A stretch of DNA of 64,000 nt from Elephas maximus indicus (Eukaryota; Chordata; Mammalia; Proboscidea; Elephantidae): assembly GCF_024166365.1 (NCBI RefSeq), contig NC_064821.1:54773093-54837092 (forward strand). Reading direction: 5' to 3'. The notes beneath the pieces were generated by a model. The model did not search any database. It saw only the letters and a list, made by a program, of their open reading frames with translations, and was not told where the DNA came from. The position numbers and the translations under genes were made by a program. This document shows, one piece after another, positions 20,930-31,675 of the stretch. Within the stretch, counting starts at the first letter, position 1, and the number at the start of each line of letters is the position of its first letter.

Positions 20930-21685
20930 GTGTCCCCTCAGCCATTTGCCCTGTGGTCCTCTCACACCCTTGGCACCACAGACTCCACACAAAGCCACTT
21001 CAGCCACACTAAGGAGCAGGTGGGCCAGATGCAAATTTAACTCTGTGGGTGGGGTGTGGGCAGGGTGGGGGGGTTCTGTGTATGTGGGTGACTCTGATGT
21101 CCCACAGGACCTTATCTAGCAGGCAGACTGGGAAGAGAGGTGCCTCTGGATTCATGTTTTATGGATCATGTCAAAGGGCTTGTCATATGTGTCTTCTCTC
21201 TCGTCTTTCCTCAACTCAGAATTGGTGACAAGAACACTCCTCTTACTGAGTAAGAAAGGACACCCAGCGACTGGTTTAGATCATGGTGGGTTTTGTGTTG
21301 CTTCCACTAGGACTGTTTTGTTTCCAGAAGAAAACAAGTGCTGCCTTTGCTTTCTTCACTGGAGTCTTCACCTGGGGGATAGGAAATATGACTCAGCTTT
21401 GGAGAAAGGGCGTGGGGCGTTTCATTAATTGAGCGAAACAGGCGAGATGATTGCAAGGGGTGAGGCCCAGGTGGTGGCTCTCTCAGAGCCCACGAAGGTG
21501 TTGGTTCTATGAGGGCCAAGGCCTGATGAACTTCAGCAAACGATGAATAATATAATCATCCTAATTGGTACACTTTACAACTCTCCCGTAACCGCAAAGA
21601 AGGAAAGCCGTATGAGATGTTCTATTCCTTCTAAAATGCCGCGCAACTGTGCTTTTTATAATAAAATATTTTATATGTAGTTCAT
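20930..21685 (+). other. TMEM51 3' untranslated region
   Basis: Non-repetitive sequence after the stop codon, running to the first good poly(A) signal. The exact cleavage site cannot be read. If the second signal is used the UTR extends to about 21770, stopping just where three AfroSINEs begin. Confidence 0.7.
21660..21665 (+). terminator. Poly(A) signal AATAAA, TMEM51 candidate 1
   Basis: Canonical hexamer about 730 bp after the stop codon, in an A/T-rich setting and followed by T/G-rich sequence ('ttcatttgggtgttgaattg') suited to cleavage factor binding. Confidence 0.65.
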
Positions 21686-21746
21686 TTGGGTGTTGAATTG
21701 CTTTAGGAGCTCTTCCAAGACTGACTCCCTTAGGAGAAATATCAAT

Positions 21747-21752
21747 AATAAA
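21747..21752 (+). terminator. Poly(A) signal AATAAA, TMEM51 candidate 2
   Basis: Second canonical hexamer 87 bp downstream of the first. Weaker as a candidate because AfroSINE tail sequence starts right after it. Confidence 0.4.
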
Positions 21753-21773
21753 AATTAATATGTAAAACAAAAA

Positions 21774-21955
21774 ACTGAACCCACTGCTGTCGAGTCATTT
21801 CTGACTTATAGCAACCCCACGTGTTTCCGAGTAGAATTGCACTCCACAGGGTTTTCAAGTGGCTGCAATTTTGCGTTATCGAAGGTGCCGTTGGGCGGCT
21901 TCAAACCCCCAACCATTTGGTTAATAGCCAAGCACAAACCATTTGTGCCATCCCT
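21774..21955 (-). repeat. AfroSINE, minus strand (first of three)
   Basis: Reversed tail 'gtcgagtcatttctgactta', 'gaattgcactccacagggtt', reversed head ending 'tttgtgccatccctg'. Diverged. Confidence 0.82.
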
Positions 21956-21956
21956 G

Positions 21957-22155
21957 TTCTCACTGCCATCAAGTCGATCCCAAATCATAGTGACTCTATA
22001 GGACAGAGTAGAGCTCCCCCATAGGGTTTCCAAGGCTATAAGTCTTTACAGAAGCAGTCTGCCAGTATTTCTCCCATGGGTCATCTGGTAGGTTTGAACC
22101 AGCAACCTTTGGGGTAGCAGCCAAGTGCTTAACCATTGCACCACCAGGACTCCTT
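21957..22155 (-). repeat. AfroSINE, minus strand (second of three)
   Basis: Reversed tail 'catcaagtcgatcccaaatc', middle 'agaagcagtctgccagtatt', reversed head ending 'ccaccaggactcc'. Confidence 0.88.
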
Positions 22156-22170
22156 GTACCACCCCAAAAA

Positions 22171-22331
22171 TACCAAAACCAAACCCATTGCTGTTGAGTC
22201 GATTCCAACTCACAGCAACCCTATAGGCCAGAGGTAGAACTGCCCCATACAGTTTCCAAGGAGCACCTGGTGGATTCAAACTGCCAACCTTTTAGTTAGC
22301 AGCTGTAGCTCTTAACCCCTATGCCACCAGT
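22171..22331 (-). repeat. AfroSINE, minus strand (third of three)
   Basis: Reversed tail 'gttgagtcgattccaactca', 'ggagcacctggtggattcaa', reversed head ending 'atgccaccagtactc'. The short form without the middle block. Confidence 0.9.
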
Positions 22332-22334
22332 ACT

Positions 22335-22500
22335 CAACACTTAATATGTGCCAGGCACTGAACTAAGTTATCTTATTTAAACTCTGCTACAAGCCTGGTA
22401 TTATTGAGATTTTGTAGGTTAGCTTGCTTAGTTTAATTAAAATAGCCCGCTAGTAAGTGGCGGAGCTAGAATTTGAACCCAGGCCATCCAGCTCCAAGGC
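22335..22500 (-). repeat. MIR SINE, minus strand
   Basis: 'aatatgtgccaggcactgaa', 'agtaagtggcggagctagaa' and 'tttgaacccaggccatccag' follow the reversed MIR order. Confidence 0.75.
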
Positions 22501-22967
22501 CTGAGCAGCTTTGTGTAAAGAGCTGTTCTAGACGTGAATGAGGACTTCCATTCGCTGAGACCTGAGACTGGCCCCAGTGACCCATGTGCCCAACAGAAAG
22601 TTTTGGCTGTTTAGACAGCAGCTCTCTACGTGGGCTTTAAACACATCTCTTCCTACATCCCACTCCTGACAACTGGCCCCAGGCAGGGAGCTCACTGACA
22701 AGCTATATGAGTATATGGGGTGGGTGAGTGTGTCCTCATGGAGTGGGGACATTGACTACCTCTGGGGCCCAGGAAAGCAGTTTCACCAGTGAGAAATGCC
22801 CAGGGAATCAGAGACTACTAAAGCTGGGAGCAGAGATGTCTGGGGCCAAGGTCTTAACCCTGGAGCACAAGTCCAGAGGGTGGATTCCTGGTATTGCCGA
22901 GCATGGAGTGGGCCTGCTGAGGGGTCTATGCAACTAGGTGCTTTGCTGGAAGAGTAGATGCTTAGCT
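22501..22967. other. No gene or confident repeat
   Basis: Unassigned intergenic sequence downstream of TMEM51. Confidence 0.45.
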
Positions 22968-23130
22968 ATGGGTGGTGCAATCAACTACTAACCTAAAGGT
23001 CGGCAGTTCAACCCACCCAACTGCTCCACAGAAGAAGGGTCTGGAGATCTGCTTCCATAAAGATTACAGCCAAGAAAACCCTGTGGCGTAGTTCTACTCT
23101 ATAACAGAGGGAATGGCCATGGGTTTGTTT
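22968..23130 (+). repeat. AfroSINE, plus strand, older copy
   Basis: 'actactaacctaaaggtcgg', 'cagttcaacccaccc', 'gatctgcttccataaagatt', 'agttctactctataacag' in the right order. The tail is worn. Confidence 0.82.
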
Positions 23131-23586
23131 GATTGTTTGGATGTTTCCTAACAAGCTCCCACAGGAGGGAAGAGGCAGCAGTGAGGAAGTGAAAATTACC
23201 TTTTTATCTCAGTCTTGGCATCAGTACCTACAGTTCCAACCTTTCACTTTCTTTATGCAAATAAATTATTTAAAAAAGAAGAGACAAAAATCCGGCCTCA
23301 TGAAATGGAGTCCTAGAGAGCTGATTTGTTCCCCAGCCCACTTCTGAGCCAACCTGAGCTTTTCTGTGTATCCTTTCCTGCCTGGACTTTGCTCACCAGT
23401 TTCTCCCTATGCTTCTTCCTAAGGAAGGGCCAAGGGGGAGGGAAAACAAAGGAGAATAGTGAGGTCCCAAGGGAGCTGAGAAACAACATTCTAAAAGTGC
23501 TCTTAGTCTGGCCTTGGGTAGGCATCTTTTGGGGTGTCTGCCCATCTTTGACCCTCTTTGAGGGAGAAAGAGGTTTGGAGCTTGTA
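23131..23586. other. No gene or confident repeat
   Basis: Unassigned intergenic sequence. Open frames of up to about 100 codons overlap on both strands and show no domain. Confidence 0.4.
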
Positions 23587-24530
23587 CTGGGTTGAATAAT
23601 GGCCCCCAAAGACACTCAGGCCCTAATCCAGTGGAACCTGTGGATGTTACTGTCATGGATTGAATTGTGCCTCCCAAAAATAAGTGTCAGCTTTGTTAGG
23701 CCAGGATTCCCAGTATTGTGTGGTTGTCCTCCATTTTGTGATTGTAATTTTATGTTAAAGAGGATTAGGGTGGGATTGTAACACCACCCTTATTCAGGTC
23801 ACCTCCCTGATCCTGTGTAAAGGGAGTTTCCCTGGGGTGTGGGCCGCACCAACTTCTCTCTCTCAAGAGATAAAAGGAAAGGGAAGCAAGCAGAGAGTTG
23901 GGGACCTCATACCACCAAGAAAGCAGCACCAGGAGCAGAGCATGTCCTTCGGACCTGGGGTCTCTGAGTCTGAGAAGCTCCTCAACCAGGGGAAGATTGA
24001 AGACGAGGACCTTCCTCCAGAGCTGACAGAGAGAGAAACCGTTCCCCTGGAGCCAACGCCCTGAATTTGGACTTGTAACCTACTAGGCTGTGAGAAAATA
24101 TATTTCTCTTTGTAAAAGCCATCCACTTGTGGTATTTCTGTTATGGCAGTATTAGATGACTAAGACAGTTACCTCCCATGGTAAAGGTTTTGCAGGTGCA
24201 ATTAAATTAAGAGAGAGAGAGGGAGATTTCTCTCACACACACACGCAGGAAAAGGCAGTGTGACCACAGAGCCAGAGACTGGAGTCATGCAGCTACAAGT
24301 CAAGGAACGCAGACAGCCTCCAGGAGCTTGGAAAGGCAAGGAACAGATTCTCCCCTACAGCCTCCAGGGGGTGCGCAGCCCTGCCAGCACCTTGTTTTCA
24401 GCCCAGTGACACTGATTTTGGGTTTCTGGCCTTCAGAGCTATAAGAAAATAAACTTCTGTTGTTTTAAGCCACCAATTTTGTGGTCATTTTTTATAGTGA
24501 CTGTAGGAAAGTAATACTGGATTCGATCTT
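23587..24530 (+). repeat. Older MLT1-like LTR split by a newer LTR
   Basis: Left piece 'gggttgaataatggccccca' and right piece 'atggtaaaggttttgcaggt' to 'aaataaacttctgttgtttt' 'aagccaccaattttgtggtc' are the two parts of one plus-strand MLT1-type LTR. The inner LTR at 23651 separates them. Confidence 0.75.
23651..24167 (+). repeat. Solo LTR inside an LTR, perfect TSD
   Basis: Full MaLR-type LTR from TGTCATGGATTGAATTGTG to GATGACTAAGACA, flanked by the perfect duplication GTTAC (23646-23650 and 24168-24172). Same orientation as the older LTR it interrupts. Confidence 0.9.
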
Positions 24531-24691
24531 CAACTCATTAGACACTAGGGCCCTTTGTACCTGCATGCTGTGGTGACTTTCCCTAGAGGGTGGGAGTGCT
24601 GTGGGAATAGCAGTTGGGGACCCCAACTGTTTTGTATGTGTGGAAATGATCACATGGAAAATTATTCATATGATTCAGAGAATATATGATA

Positions 24692-24967
24692 CATAACTCG
24701 CCTTCCATGCAGGAGACGCCGCTTCGATTCCTGGCCAGTATCCCCCATGTTCAGCCACCACCCGTGTGTCAGTGGAGGTTTGCGTGTGGCTGTGATGCTG
24801 AACAGGTTTCACTGGAGCTTCCAGACTAAGGTGCACTGGAAAGGCTTGGCCACCTGCTTTGGGAAATCAGCCCATAAAAACCCTATGGATCACAACAGTC
24901 CAATCCTGTTGTGCAAGGGGTTACCATGAATCGAGAGCCAATTTGAGCGCAGCTAAGAACAACAATG
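24692..24967 (+). repeat. tRNA-Gly-headed SINE, plus strand, head truncated
   Basis: Starts in the anticodon region ('actcgccttccatgcaggag') and has B box 'gcttcgattcctg'. The body 'gtggctgtgatgctgaacag' 'agcttccagactaaggtgca' precedes a tail 'gttgtgcaaggggttaccat'. Confidence 0.85.
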
Positions 24968-25155
24968 TGATATGCAAAACATAGTGTATAGGTTCACCTC
25001 TGTCTAAAATGAAGGCAGAGAGAATGTTAGCTGGAAATGTGAACCATAGACTGGAGGCCTGAGATAGTGCCTAGAAAGGTGAGGAAATTACCTATAATAT
25101 TAAGTTAAATTCCACCAGGTGCTCTCATTCCCTTTGCTCATCGGTACAGACCTAT

Positions 25156-26121
25156 CAGTGGTGTCACTTTAGTTGGTGTCACCCAGCACAGTCACTCATG
25201 GTATCACTCCTCCTCCCTTGGACCTCCTCCCGAACCACAGTCACTCATGGTATCACTCCTCCTCCCTTGGACCTCCTCCCGAACCACAGTCACTCATGGT
25301 ATCACTCCTCCTCCCTTGGACCTCCTCCCGAACCACAGTCACTCATGGTATCACTCCTCCTCCCTTGGACCTCCTCCCGAACCACAGTCACTCATGGTAT
25401 CACTCCTCCTCCCTTGGACCTCCTCCCGAACCACAGTCACTCATGGTATCACTCCTCCTCCCTTGGACCTCCTCCCGAACCAGACCATACAAAATCCTTA
25501 GTGATGTTTTTTGTACTAATGTTACTAGTTTTAATCATAGAATAATGTGTGATAAACATGGTTGTACATTGTTTAAATGTAATATTTCTTAGGTTATATC
25601 AATACGAACAACAAAATTATTTTGTAAAATCTTTCTGCGTTGAATCATGACGTTATTAGTTATAGCATTATCAGCAACTCCAAAAAATTATTGATATAGG
25701 TTCACAAATACTAATTACCATCATATCGTAGCTAAAACACCAGAAAATTGGACATAATCAGCGATTATAAAAACACCGGCAACAGCAATAAAAAAAAAAC
25801 AGTGCTTGCTTGTAGCAGGTGCAGAAAAAACCACATGACTCGAAGCGTCATTGTAATTGGGTTATGATGACAGCTCTGACTAGAGGGCATTAAAAAAAAA
25901 AAGTAAATTAGCATAGAGTTTTAGCCTTGTAGGTATATTGATAAGAGTAAGCTGGGCTTATGAAAAATGTTTTTGTTGTTATAACTAACTACAGGGATAT
26001 TTTTAAAAAATTAGTAAATTTCCGCTGAAACCCTGCATGAAAATTTCGTAGACCATCATTTTAGTGTCACTGCCTGACAGTGTCACCTGATGCAGTCCAC
26101 ATCCCACTAGTGATGCCACTG
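25156..26121 (+). mobile_element. hAT-like DNA transposon, non-autonomous
   Basis: Ends are inverted: CAGTGGTGTCACT at 25156-25168 and AGTGATGCCACTG at 26109-26121. The flanks AGACCTAT and AGGTCTAT look like an 8-bp target duplication with two changes, the size used by hAT transposases. GTGTCAC motifs recur near both ends. The interior is A/T-rich with no transposase frame, so it is non-autonomous. It carries a 49-bp minisatellite near its left end. Confidence 0.62.
25187..25480 (+). repeat. 49-bp minisatellite, six identical copies
   Basis: Six head-to-tail copies of a 49-bp unit that begins CACAGTCACTCATGG and ends CTCCTCCCGAAC. By eye all six are identical. The unit has no stop codon on the + strand and 49 is not a multiple of 3, so all three frames stay open. 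The overlapping open frames here are a by-product, not genes. Confidence 0.95.
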
Positions 26122-26157
26122 AGGTCTATCCTTATCCTCAGAACTCTGTCTTCTGAC

Positions 26158-26188
26158 TATCCCCCCCCCAAAAAAAAAAAAAAAAAGC
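26158..26188. repeat. C-run followed by A-run
   Basis: Simple homopolymer tract (Cn then An) just right of the hAT-like element. Confidence 0.85.
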
Positions 26189-26259
26189 CAAAAACCAGAA
26201 GGAAGACGCTAGCCCTTTCCTTTACTCTGCACCACGCCTTTGCTCTTGGGGTAAATATA

Positions 26260-26830
26260 AGAAGGCAGAGATGAGGGAGAAAATACAAGCTGCCTGTCTA
26301 GTCTTGGGCCCAAAATGTCCCTGGGGCTGTGAAAGAGCAGACAGAAAAAACCTGAACTCATTAAGGGTTCTTAAGACTTCCACCCCACCCTGAAGGATAA
26401 ATCTTGGTAGCCATCTTTGCATCATGTGACCTCCACACCCCCCCCCACCACCCCCCCAGGCCGGAGCTGATTGGGCCTGAGGTATGTGTCCTCTTGACCA
26501 AAGAGAACCAATCAGAAGCCTAGCAGGACAGGGCCAGTCTCTCCCAGGCATTGGGTCCTGGGCTCTAAAGGCGGGCTGGGTCATGTGGAACAGGAGCTAA
26601 GAGCCATTTGGGGATCAGCATGCCAGACCATAAGTGAGTGAAATGGGAAACTTCTGCAGAGAGAGTGATGCTAACTCAGACAGGAAAAATGAGGTCTCAG
26701 GCGTGGGTGCCTCATTTCCTGATGACTCCCCGGTCCTTGGTCCTTGTCCTGTGGTAAGCCCAGCTATAATACTACCCTTGAGTTCCATGACAGACACTGT
26801 GACCTTCCAATAAATTCCCCTTTTTAGCTT
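26260..26830 (+). repeat. Possible unclassified LTR
   Basis: Has a C-rich tract (26437-26458), a CCAAT context 'gagaaccaatcagaag', and later 'ccaataaattccccttttta', in the order expected for a retroviral LTR. No terminal TG/CA with matching duplication could be set. Tentative. Confidence 0.3.
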
Positions 26831-27837
26831 TGATCCTAAATTTAGCTAAAGTCCTTGAAGACAGGGGCTGCCTTTGCGCTGTCCTCAGCGCTGGACCCGC
26901 AGTTGATACTCCACCTGAACTTGGTTTTTATTTTCACTGTTCTCAGGCTGGTTACATCCTGGCCAAGGGGAGCCACCCCAGGTGATTGAGGCATTGAAGC
27001 ATGAAGCATGACCTTAACTTGCAGTGTAGAGTGCTTCCTGGTTTGTGCTGCTGAACCAACTGGATTCTTCTGTTCCAGCAATATTTTTTGAACTCCTGTT
27101 ACGTGTCAGGCACTATTCTAGGCTCTGGGATACAGCAGTGAAGTTAAAGCCCTGCTCTCCATAGGAAGGGTTATGGCTTGGGCAGTGTTTCTCAAAGTAG
27201 GTCCCATAGCCTTGGGCAACACTGACTGTGGTCATCTGGACTGGCTACTTAAACTGAATACAGTAAACTTGAAAGCTGCTGGGTAGCCCTGTCCACAGAG
27301 AAAACTGGTTTCCAAAAAGAGGCGAATGGAGCAGAGGGTTACAGAGCAAACAGCCTACCCAGAAAGAGACTTGGAGGTTAGCTGGTTTGCATTTCCCGGC
27401 TCTGGACACGCCTCAGCCTGGGCACACTCCCTGCCCTTTGTATCTACCCCTTGTTGAAGTTTGCTTTCGATAATGTCCTGCCTTTCTTTAAGCAAGCTGG
27501 AGTGGGTTTCTGTTACTGAAGGCCACCTGTCCTGAAATAACTCAGTTCTGTATGGACGAGCGTGAGATGGCAAAGCCAAAATAAATCCGCGAGTGTGCAG
27601 CAATACTGACAATGGGACACCGCTGTATCACCAGAAATGGACGGATCGATTGCACCACAGGCTGCAAAAGGCAGTACACGGAGATTACTGGGCACGTTTG
27701 TTGTCTTAAAAGCTCCGACAAGAGCCCTTAACTCCTCAGACAAACCTATGCGGAGTTATAAAAGGGCAGCCCCAGTTCTGTCTGTGAGCATGGAGGGAGA
27801 GAGACAGCTTTCACCAGGGAAGACTCGGGGCTTTTTT
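26831..27837. other. No gene; old repeat traces
   Basis: 'aactcctgttacgtgtcagg' at about 27090 is a MIR/L2-like trace, and 'agtgtttctcaaagtaggtc' at about 27185 looks like an old hAT (MER-type) edge. Otherwise unassigned. Confidence 0.4.
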
Positions 27838-28357
27838 TTTTTTTTTTTTAATTATTATTATTATTTATTTACTTTTTTGTGGTGAAAATATACAAAGCAA
27901 AACATACACCAATTCAGCAATTTCTACATGGACAATTCAGTGACATTGATCACATTCTTCAAGTTGTGCCACCATTCTCGCTATCCTTTTCCAAATCATT
28001 CCACCACTATTAACATAGACTCACTGCCCTCTAAACAAAAGCTCCCCCTTCCCCCTCCAGCTCACACTCCCGGTAACCACTAATAATCTTTGGTTTCTAT
28101 ATTTGCTTATTTCATATAAGTGAGATCATACCTGTATTTGTCCTTCTGTGACTGACTTATTTCGCTTAGTATGATGTTTTTAAGGTTCATTCATATTGTG
28201 GTATGTGTTATTTTTTAAAGCCATTTTAGGTTGACAGAAAAATTGCACAGAAAGTACAGAGCTCCCGTATGTTCACTCTCTCTCTGCACAGTTCTCCCAT
28301 TAGTAACATCTTGCATCACTGTGGTATATTTGTTGAAACTGATGAACCAATATTAAT
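27832..28357 (-). mobile_element. Ancient L1 3' region, minus strand
   Basis: T-run, then 'ttttttgtggtgaaaatata', 'aagtgagatcatacctgtat', 'gactgacttatttcgcttag', then 'gacagaaaaattgcacagaa'. This is the reversed 3' end of an old L1. It continues after the inserted element at 28701-28790 ('gaagtccatagtttatatta'). Confidence 0.65.
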
Positions 28358-28358
28358 A

Positions 28359-28698
28359 CACCAACTCCTCACTTATTGACTAGGTTCCAAAGACCAGGTC
28401 GTTATATGAAAATGGAGAATGATCACATCAGATCTCCAAATGGAGGATGACTACATCATTACATAACTTCCAAATTACATCATTACATAACTGCCAAACC
28501 CCTGAGAATCATGACCCAGGCAAGTTGACACATAATCTTAACCATCACAGCCAGCATTACTCTTGCCTCACACCTCAGGATTCGTTACAGCCAGACGTAC
28601 GTTGTTAATGTACAAAATAGCCAGATAGCAGATTTTTTACTGTTGTTGTAAATACAAAATTTCGCAGAACAAGATAGTTGATAAGTGAGGAGCAGGTG
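28359..28698 (+). mobile_element. Short TA-flanked inverted-repeat DNA element
   Basis: Terminal inverted repeats of about 24 bp. The left starts CACCAACTCCTCACTTAT; the right, read in reverse complement, starts CACCTGCTCCTCACTTAT. Both are flanked by TA (28357-28358 and 28699-28700), as in Tc1/mariner and Tigger-type elements. No transposase. The centre contains an LTR-like fragment ('gcaagttgacacataatctt'). Confidence 0.65.
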
Positions 28699-28779
28699 TA
28701 CGTTATTATTAACTGAAGTCCATAGTTTATATTAGGGCTCAATCTTTGTGTTGTGCAAGGACTCAGTTGTAAGCCTAGC

Positions 28780-28939
28780 ACTGCCACTTGCTAAAAGTGT
28801 GAGCTTGGGCAAGGATTCTGACCACTCTGAGCCTCAGTTTCTTCACCAGTAAAATGAGGATTAGTAGTTTTATTGTGGGTATGTGAGAAAAATGCATACC
28901 CTGCACCTCTCATGGAGAAAGTGTGGAATAAGTGACAGC
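28780..28939 (+). repeat. MIR SINE, plus strand
   Basis: 'aagtgtgagcttgggcaagg', 'tctgagcctcagtttcttca', 'gtaaaatgaggattagtagt' are the MIR core. Confidence 0.72.
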
Positions 28940-28951
28940 TATGACTCTCCC

Positions 28952-29117
28952 GGAAACCCTGGTGGCCTAGTGGTTAAGAGCTATGGCTGCTAACCAAAAG
29001 GTTGGCAGTTTGAAACCAGCAGGTGCTCCTTGGAAACCTTATGGGGATAGTCCCACTCTGTCCTATAGGGTCACTGTGAGTTGGAATTGACAGCAACGGG
29101 TTTTGTTTATTTATTTT
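28952..29117 (+). repeat. AfroSINE, plus strand, exact TSD
   Basis: Complete unit flanked by the perfect 12-bp duplication TATGACTCTCCC (28940-28951 and 29118-29129). Confidence 0.94.
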
Positions 29118-29185
29118 TATGACTCTCCCACAACATACAGATGGAGAACTGGTCTGAGATATAAGCACTTCTTCAAAGGGAGAAT

Positions 29186-29632
29186 GTAGTTATTTCCCGC
29201 AGCTGCTCTAACAAATCACGAGAAACTGGGTGCTTACAACAGCAGAAATTTATTCACAGTTCTGTAGACTAGAAGTCTGAATTCGGGATGTTGGCAGGGC
29301 CGTGCTCTCTGTGAAGGCTCTAGGGGATGATCGCTTCTTGTCTCTTTCAGGTTCTGGTGGCCCCAGGCATTCCTTGGCTTGTGGCAGCCTCACTTCAATC
29401 TCTGCCTTCTTCACTGGCCATCTTTCCCGTGTCTTTCTGTGTCTGTGTCTCTTCTCTTTTTATACAGACACTAGTCACATTAGATTAGGGCTCATCCTTC
29501 TCTAGAATGACCTCATGTTAATGAATTTTATCTGCAAAGATGCTATTTCCAAAGAAGGCCACACTTAGGTACTGGGGGTTAGGACTCAATGTATGTCTCT
29601 TTTTGAGGGACAGAAATCAACCCATAACCATT
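29186..29632 (-). repeat. Solo LTR, MLT-like
   Basis: 'gctgctctaacaaatcacga', 'cagcagaaatttattcacag', 'cacttcaatctctgccttct', 'gctatttccaaagaaggcca' and an end 'atcaacccataacc' give a reversed MLT-type LTR. Confidence 0.7.
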
Positions 29633-30069
29633 AGCTTCACACTCATTTCTGAAAACATATTCTGAGAAAATTCACCAAGTGCCATGAGCAGTTTGTGAAG
29701 AATCTTTGCAGAAAGCTAGCTTCAGGAATGCAGCTGTAGGACCGCGTGGTTTCAGCCAGTTGAGCCGGTCCTGGGGTCAGCCTCGCACACAGCTTGGCTC
29801 CCAGTTCACAAGACAGCCACTCCTGTCGTGGATAGTTGGACGAGTCAGTCTGTTTTGTCCGGTTTTAGTTTAATGCCATATCGTCAGTATATTAGAACCA
29901 AATGGCTCATATCAGGTACGTGAATCCTAGAAGACCACAGCTACCTGGACTTTAGAGACCCTCTCACCTGGTGATTTCCTGAGCATGTCCCCTCATTTTA
30001 ATGAATGGATGTAAAGAAGGGCCCATCATTAAATCACTTTGGGAATTCCCATTTTAAAGTCTATTTGTT
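29633..30069. other. No gene or confident repeat
   Basis: Unassigned, apparently single-copy sequence. Confidence 0.45.
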
Positions 30070-30083
30070 CAACATATTTTTTA

Positions 30084-30580
30084 AATAATTTTTATTGTGC
30101 TTTAAGTGAAAGTTTACAAATCGTCAGTCTCTCACATATAAACTTATATACACCTTACTGCATACTCCCACTTACTCTCCCCCTAATGAGTCAGCCTGCT
30201 ACCTCCTTCCAGTCTCTCCTTTCATGACAATTTTGCCAGTTTCTAACCCCCTCTACCCTCCCATCTCCCCCCCAGACAGGAGATGCCAACATAGTCTCAA
30301 GTGTCCACCTGATGCAAGTAGCTCATTCCTCATCAGGATCTCTCTCCAACCCATTGTCCAGTCCAACCCATGTCTGCTGAGTTGGCTTCAGGAATAGTTC
30401 CTGTCCTGGGCCAACAGAAGGTTTGGGGACCATGACCGCCGGGATTCTTCTAGTCTTAGTCAGACCATTAAGTCTGGTCTTTTTATGAGAATTTGGGGTC
30501 TGCATCCCACTGTTCCGCTCTGTCAGGGGTTCTCTGTTGTGCTCCCTGTCAGGGCAGTCATCAGTTGTGGCCGGGCACCC
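30084..30580 (-). mobile_element. 5'-truncated L1, minus strand, with TSD
   Basis: Reversed L1 3'UTR: starts 'ataatttttattgtgcttta', includes 'agtctctcacatataaactt' and 'gacaattttgccagtttcta', and ends in 'gtggccgggcaccc'. Flanked by CAACATATTTTTTA (30070-30083) and CAACACATTTTTTA (30581-30594), a 14-bp duplication with one change. Non-coding. Confidence 0.88.
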
Positions 30581-30594
30581 CAACACATTTTTTA

Positions 30595-30924
30595 TTGAGC
30601 ACCTACTATGTGTCTACTAAGTGCTAGGATTAAAACTGGCAACCAATGGACCAAACCATTGACTTCATGGGGTTCATATTCTGGGTGGGGAGGTGGGCAG
30701 ATAATGAACAATTAAAAGCATGATATATCAGAAAATGAGAAGTGCTGTGATGAAAAAGCAGGGGATGGAATAGAAGGTGATGGGGGGATCTTGCGCTTGA
30801 GTGATGAGGAAAATCTCTGGGGAGGTGACATTGGAGAAAAGTAAGGAGTAAGCCACATGGATATCTGGGTGCAGAGGGTTCCAGAGAGCCTCTTGTATGT
30901 TTATGCACATTATGAGTCTCTAGC
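30595..30924 (+). repeat. Ancient L2-like repeat
   Basis: 'ttgagcacctactatgtgtc', 'tctctggggaggtgacattg' and 'ggatatctgggtgcagaggg' belong to the same old repeat class as 8755-9200. The L1 at 30084 was inserted at its edge. Confidence 0.45.
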
Positions 30925-31675
30925 AGATGCTGGAGGACATGGTGTCTCCTGAGCCTCTTTGGCCACAGATTCTTTTGTCCCCACCAAGCATCTTCCATGG
31001 CCAGCATTCCACTGGACAGCCTTCAGTGAATTCTGATACAGCCCAACCCAATCATTCTACAGGGACACAAACAGACCAGAGAAGACAAGAGACTTGTCTG
31101 AAGTCCTATGGATCATTGACCAGGTTATGTTATCTTCCTCATTGTATGGCATTCAGATCACAGATCACTTAAGGCAGGCCACTAAGATGGCCTTGGCACC
31201 TGACAACCTGGAAGACCAAGGCCATGGATCCAGGATAGCCAGGCACAGGTGCCTAAGGCCTCCCAGCTCTCAGAGCCACTGCAGACCTCCCTGTCTTCAG
31301 AACCTGTGTCCACTTCGCAGTATGGAAGCTTCTTCCTCTGATGAGAAGCCTGCATCCCTCACGATAGCCCTTGCCAAGCTGAAGACCATAAAGAGGAGTG
31401 GACACTTTCCATAGTTCTGTGCTTGCCACCTATGTGGACTGCGGCTTGCCCTCCAGGAGATTTGCGAGAATACCTCCAGGTTCATTCAGGAGTACCTTTC
31501 ACATCAAGCCAACATGGAGAAAGCCGTTCCCCTGCATCTTTGTAACAACACAGATGATCTAAGAAATGATGTCTGAGAGAGCCTAAAGCTGGGGTAACAA
31601 GTGACAGTGAGCTTCAGCACATCAATAATTGCTGGGCAGCGGTAGTGGGGAAACCCACTCTCTTCAGGCGTGGTG
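30925..31675. other. Unassigned sequence, no gene called
   Basis: Not an obvious repeat. A + strand frame of 106 codons from 31094 has no domain I recognise and reaches the track end without splice signals. The sequence seems to continue after the LTR at 32150-32550. It could be an old retrocopy or simply unique DNA. Confidence 0.4.

Noticed and set aside
20546..21034. 162-codon open frame on the minus strand over the last TMEM51 exon
   Set aside because: It is the shadow of the GC-rich TMEM51 coding exon and its 3'UTR; the + strand frame matches a known protein.
25173..25592. Three overlapping open frames of 139, 115 and 84 codons made of repeated PPLDLLPNHSHSW-type units
   Set aside because: They are the three frames of a 49-bp minisatellite without stop codons. 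There is no conserved start, splice or codon signature.
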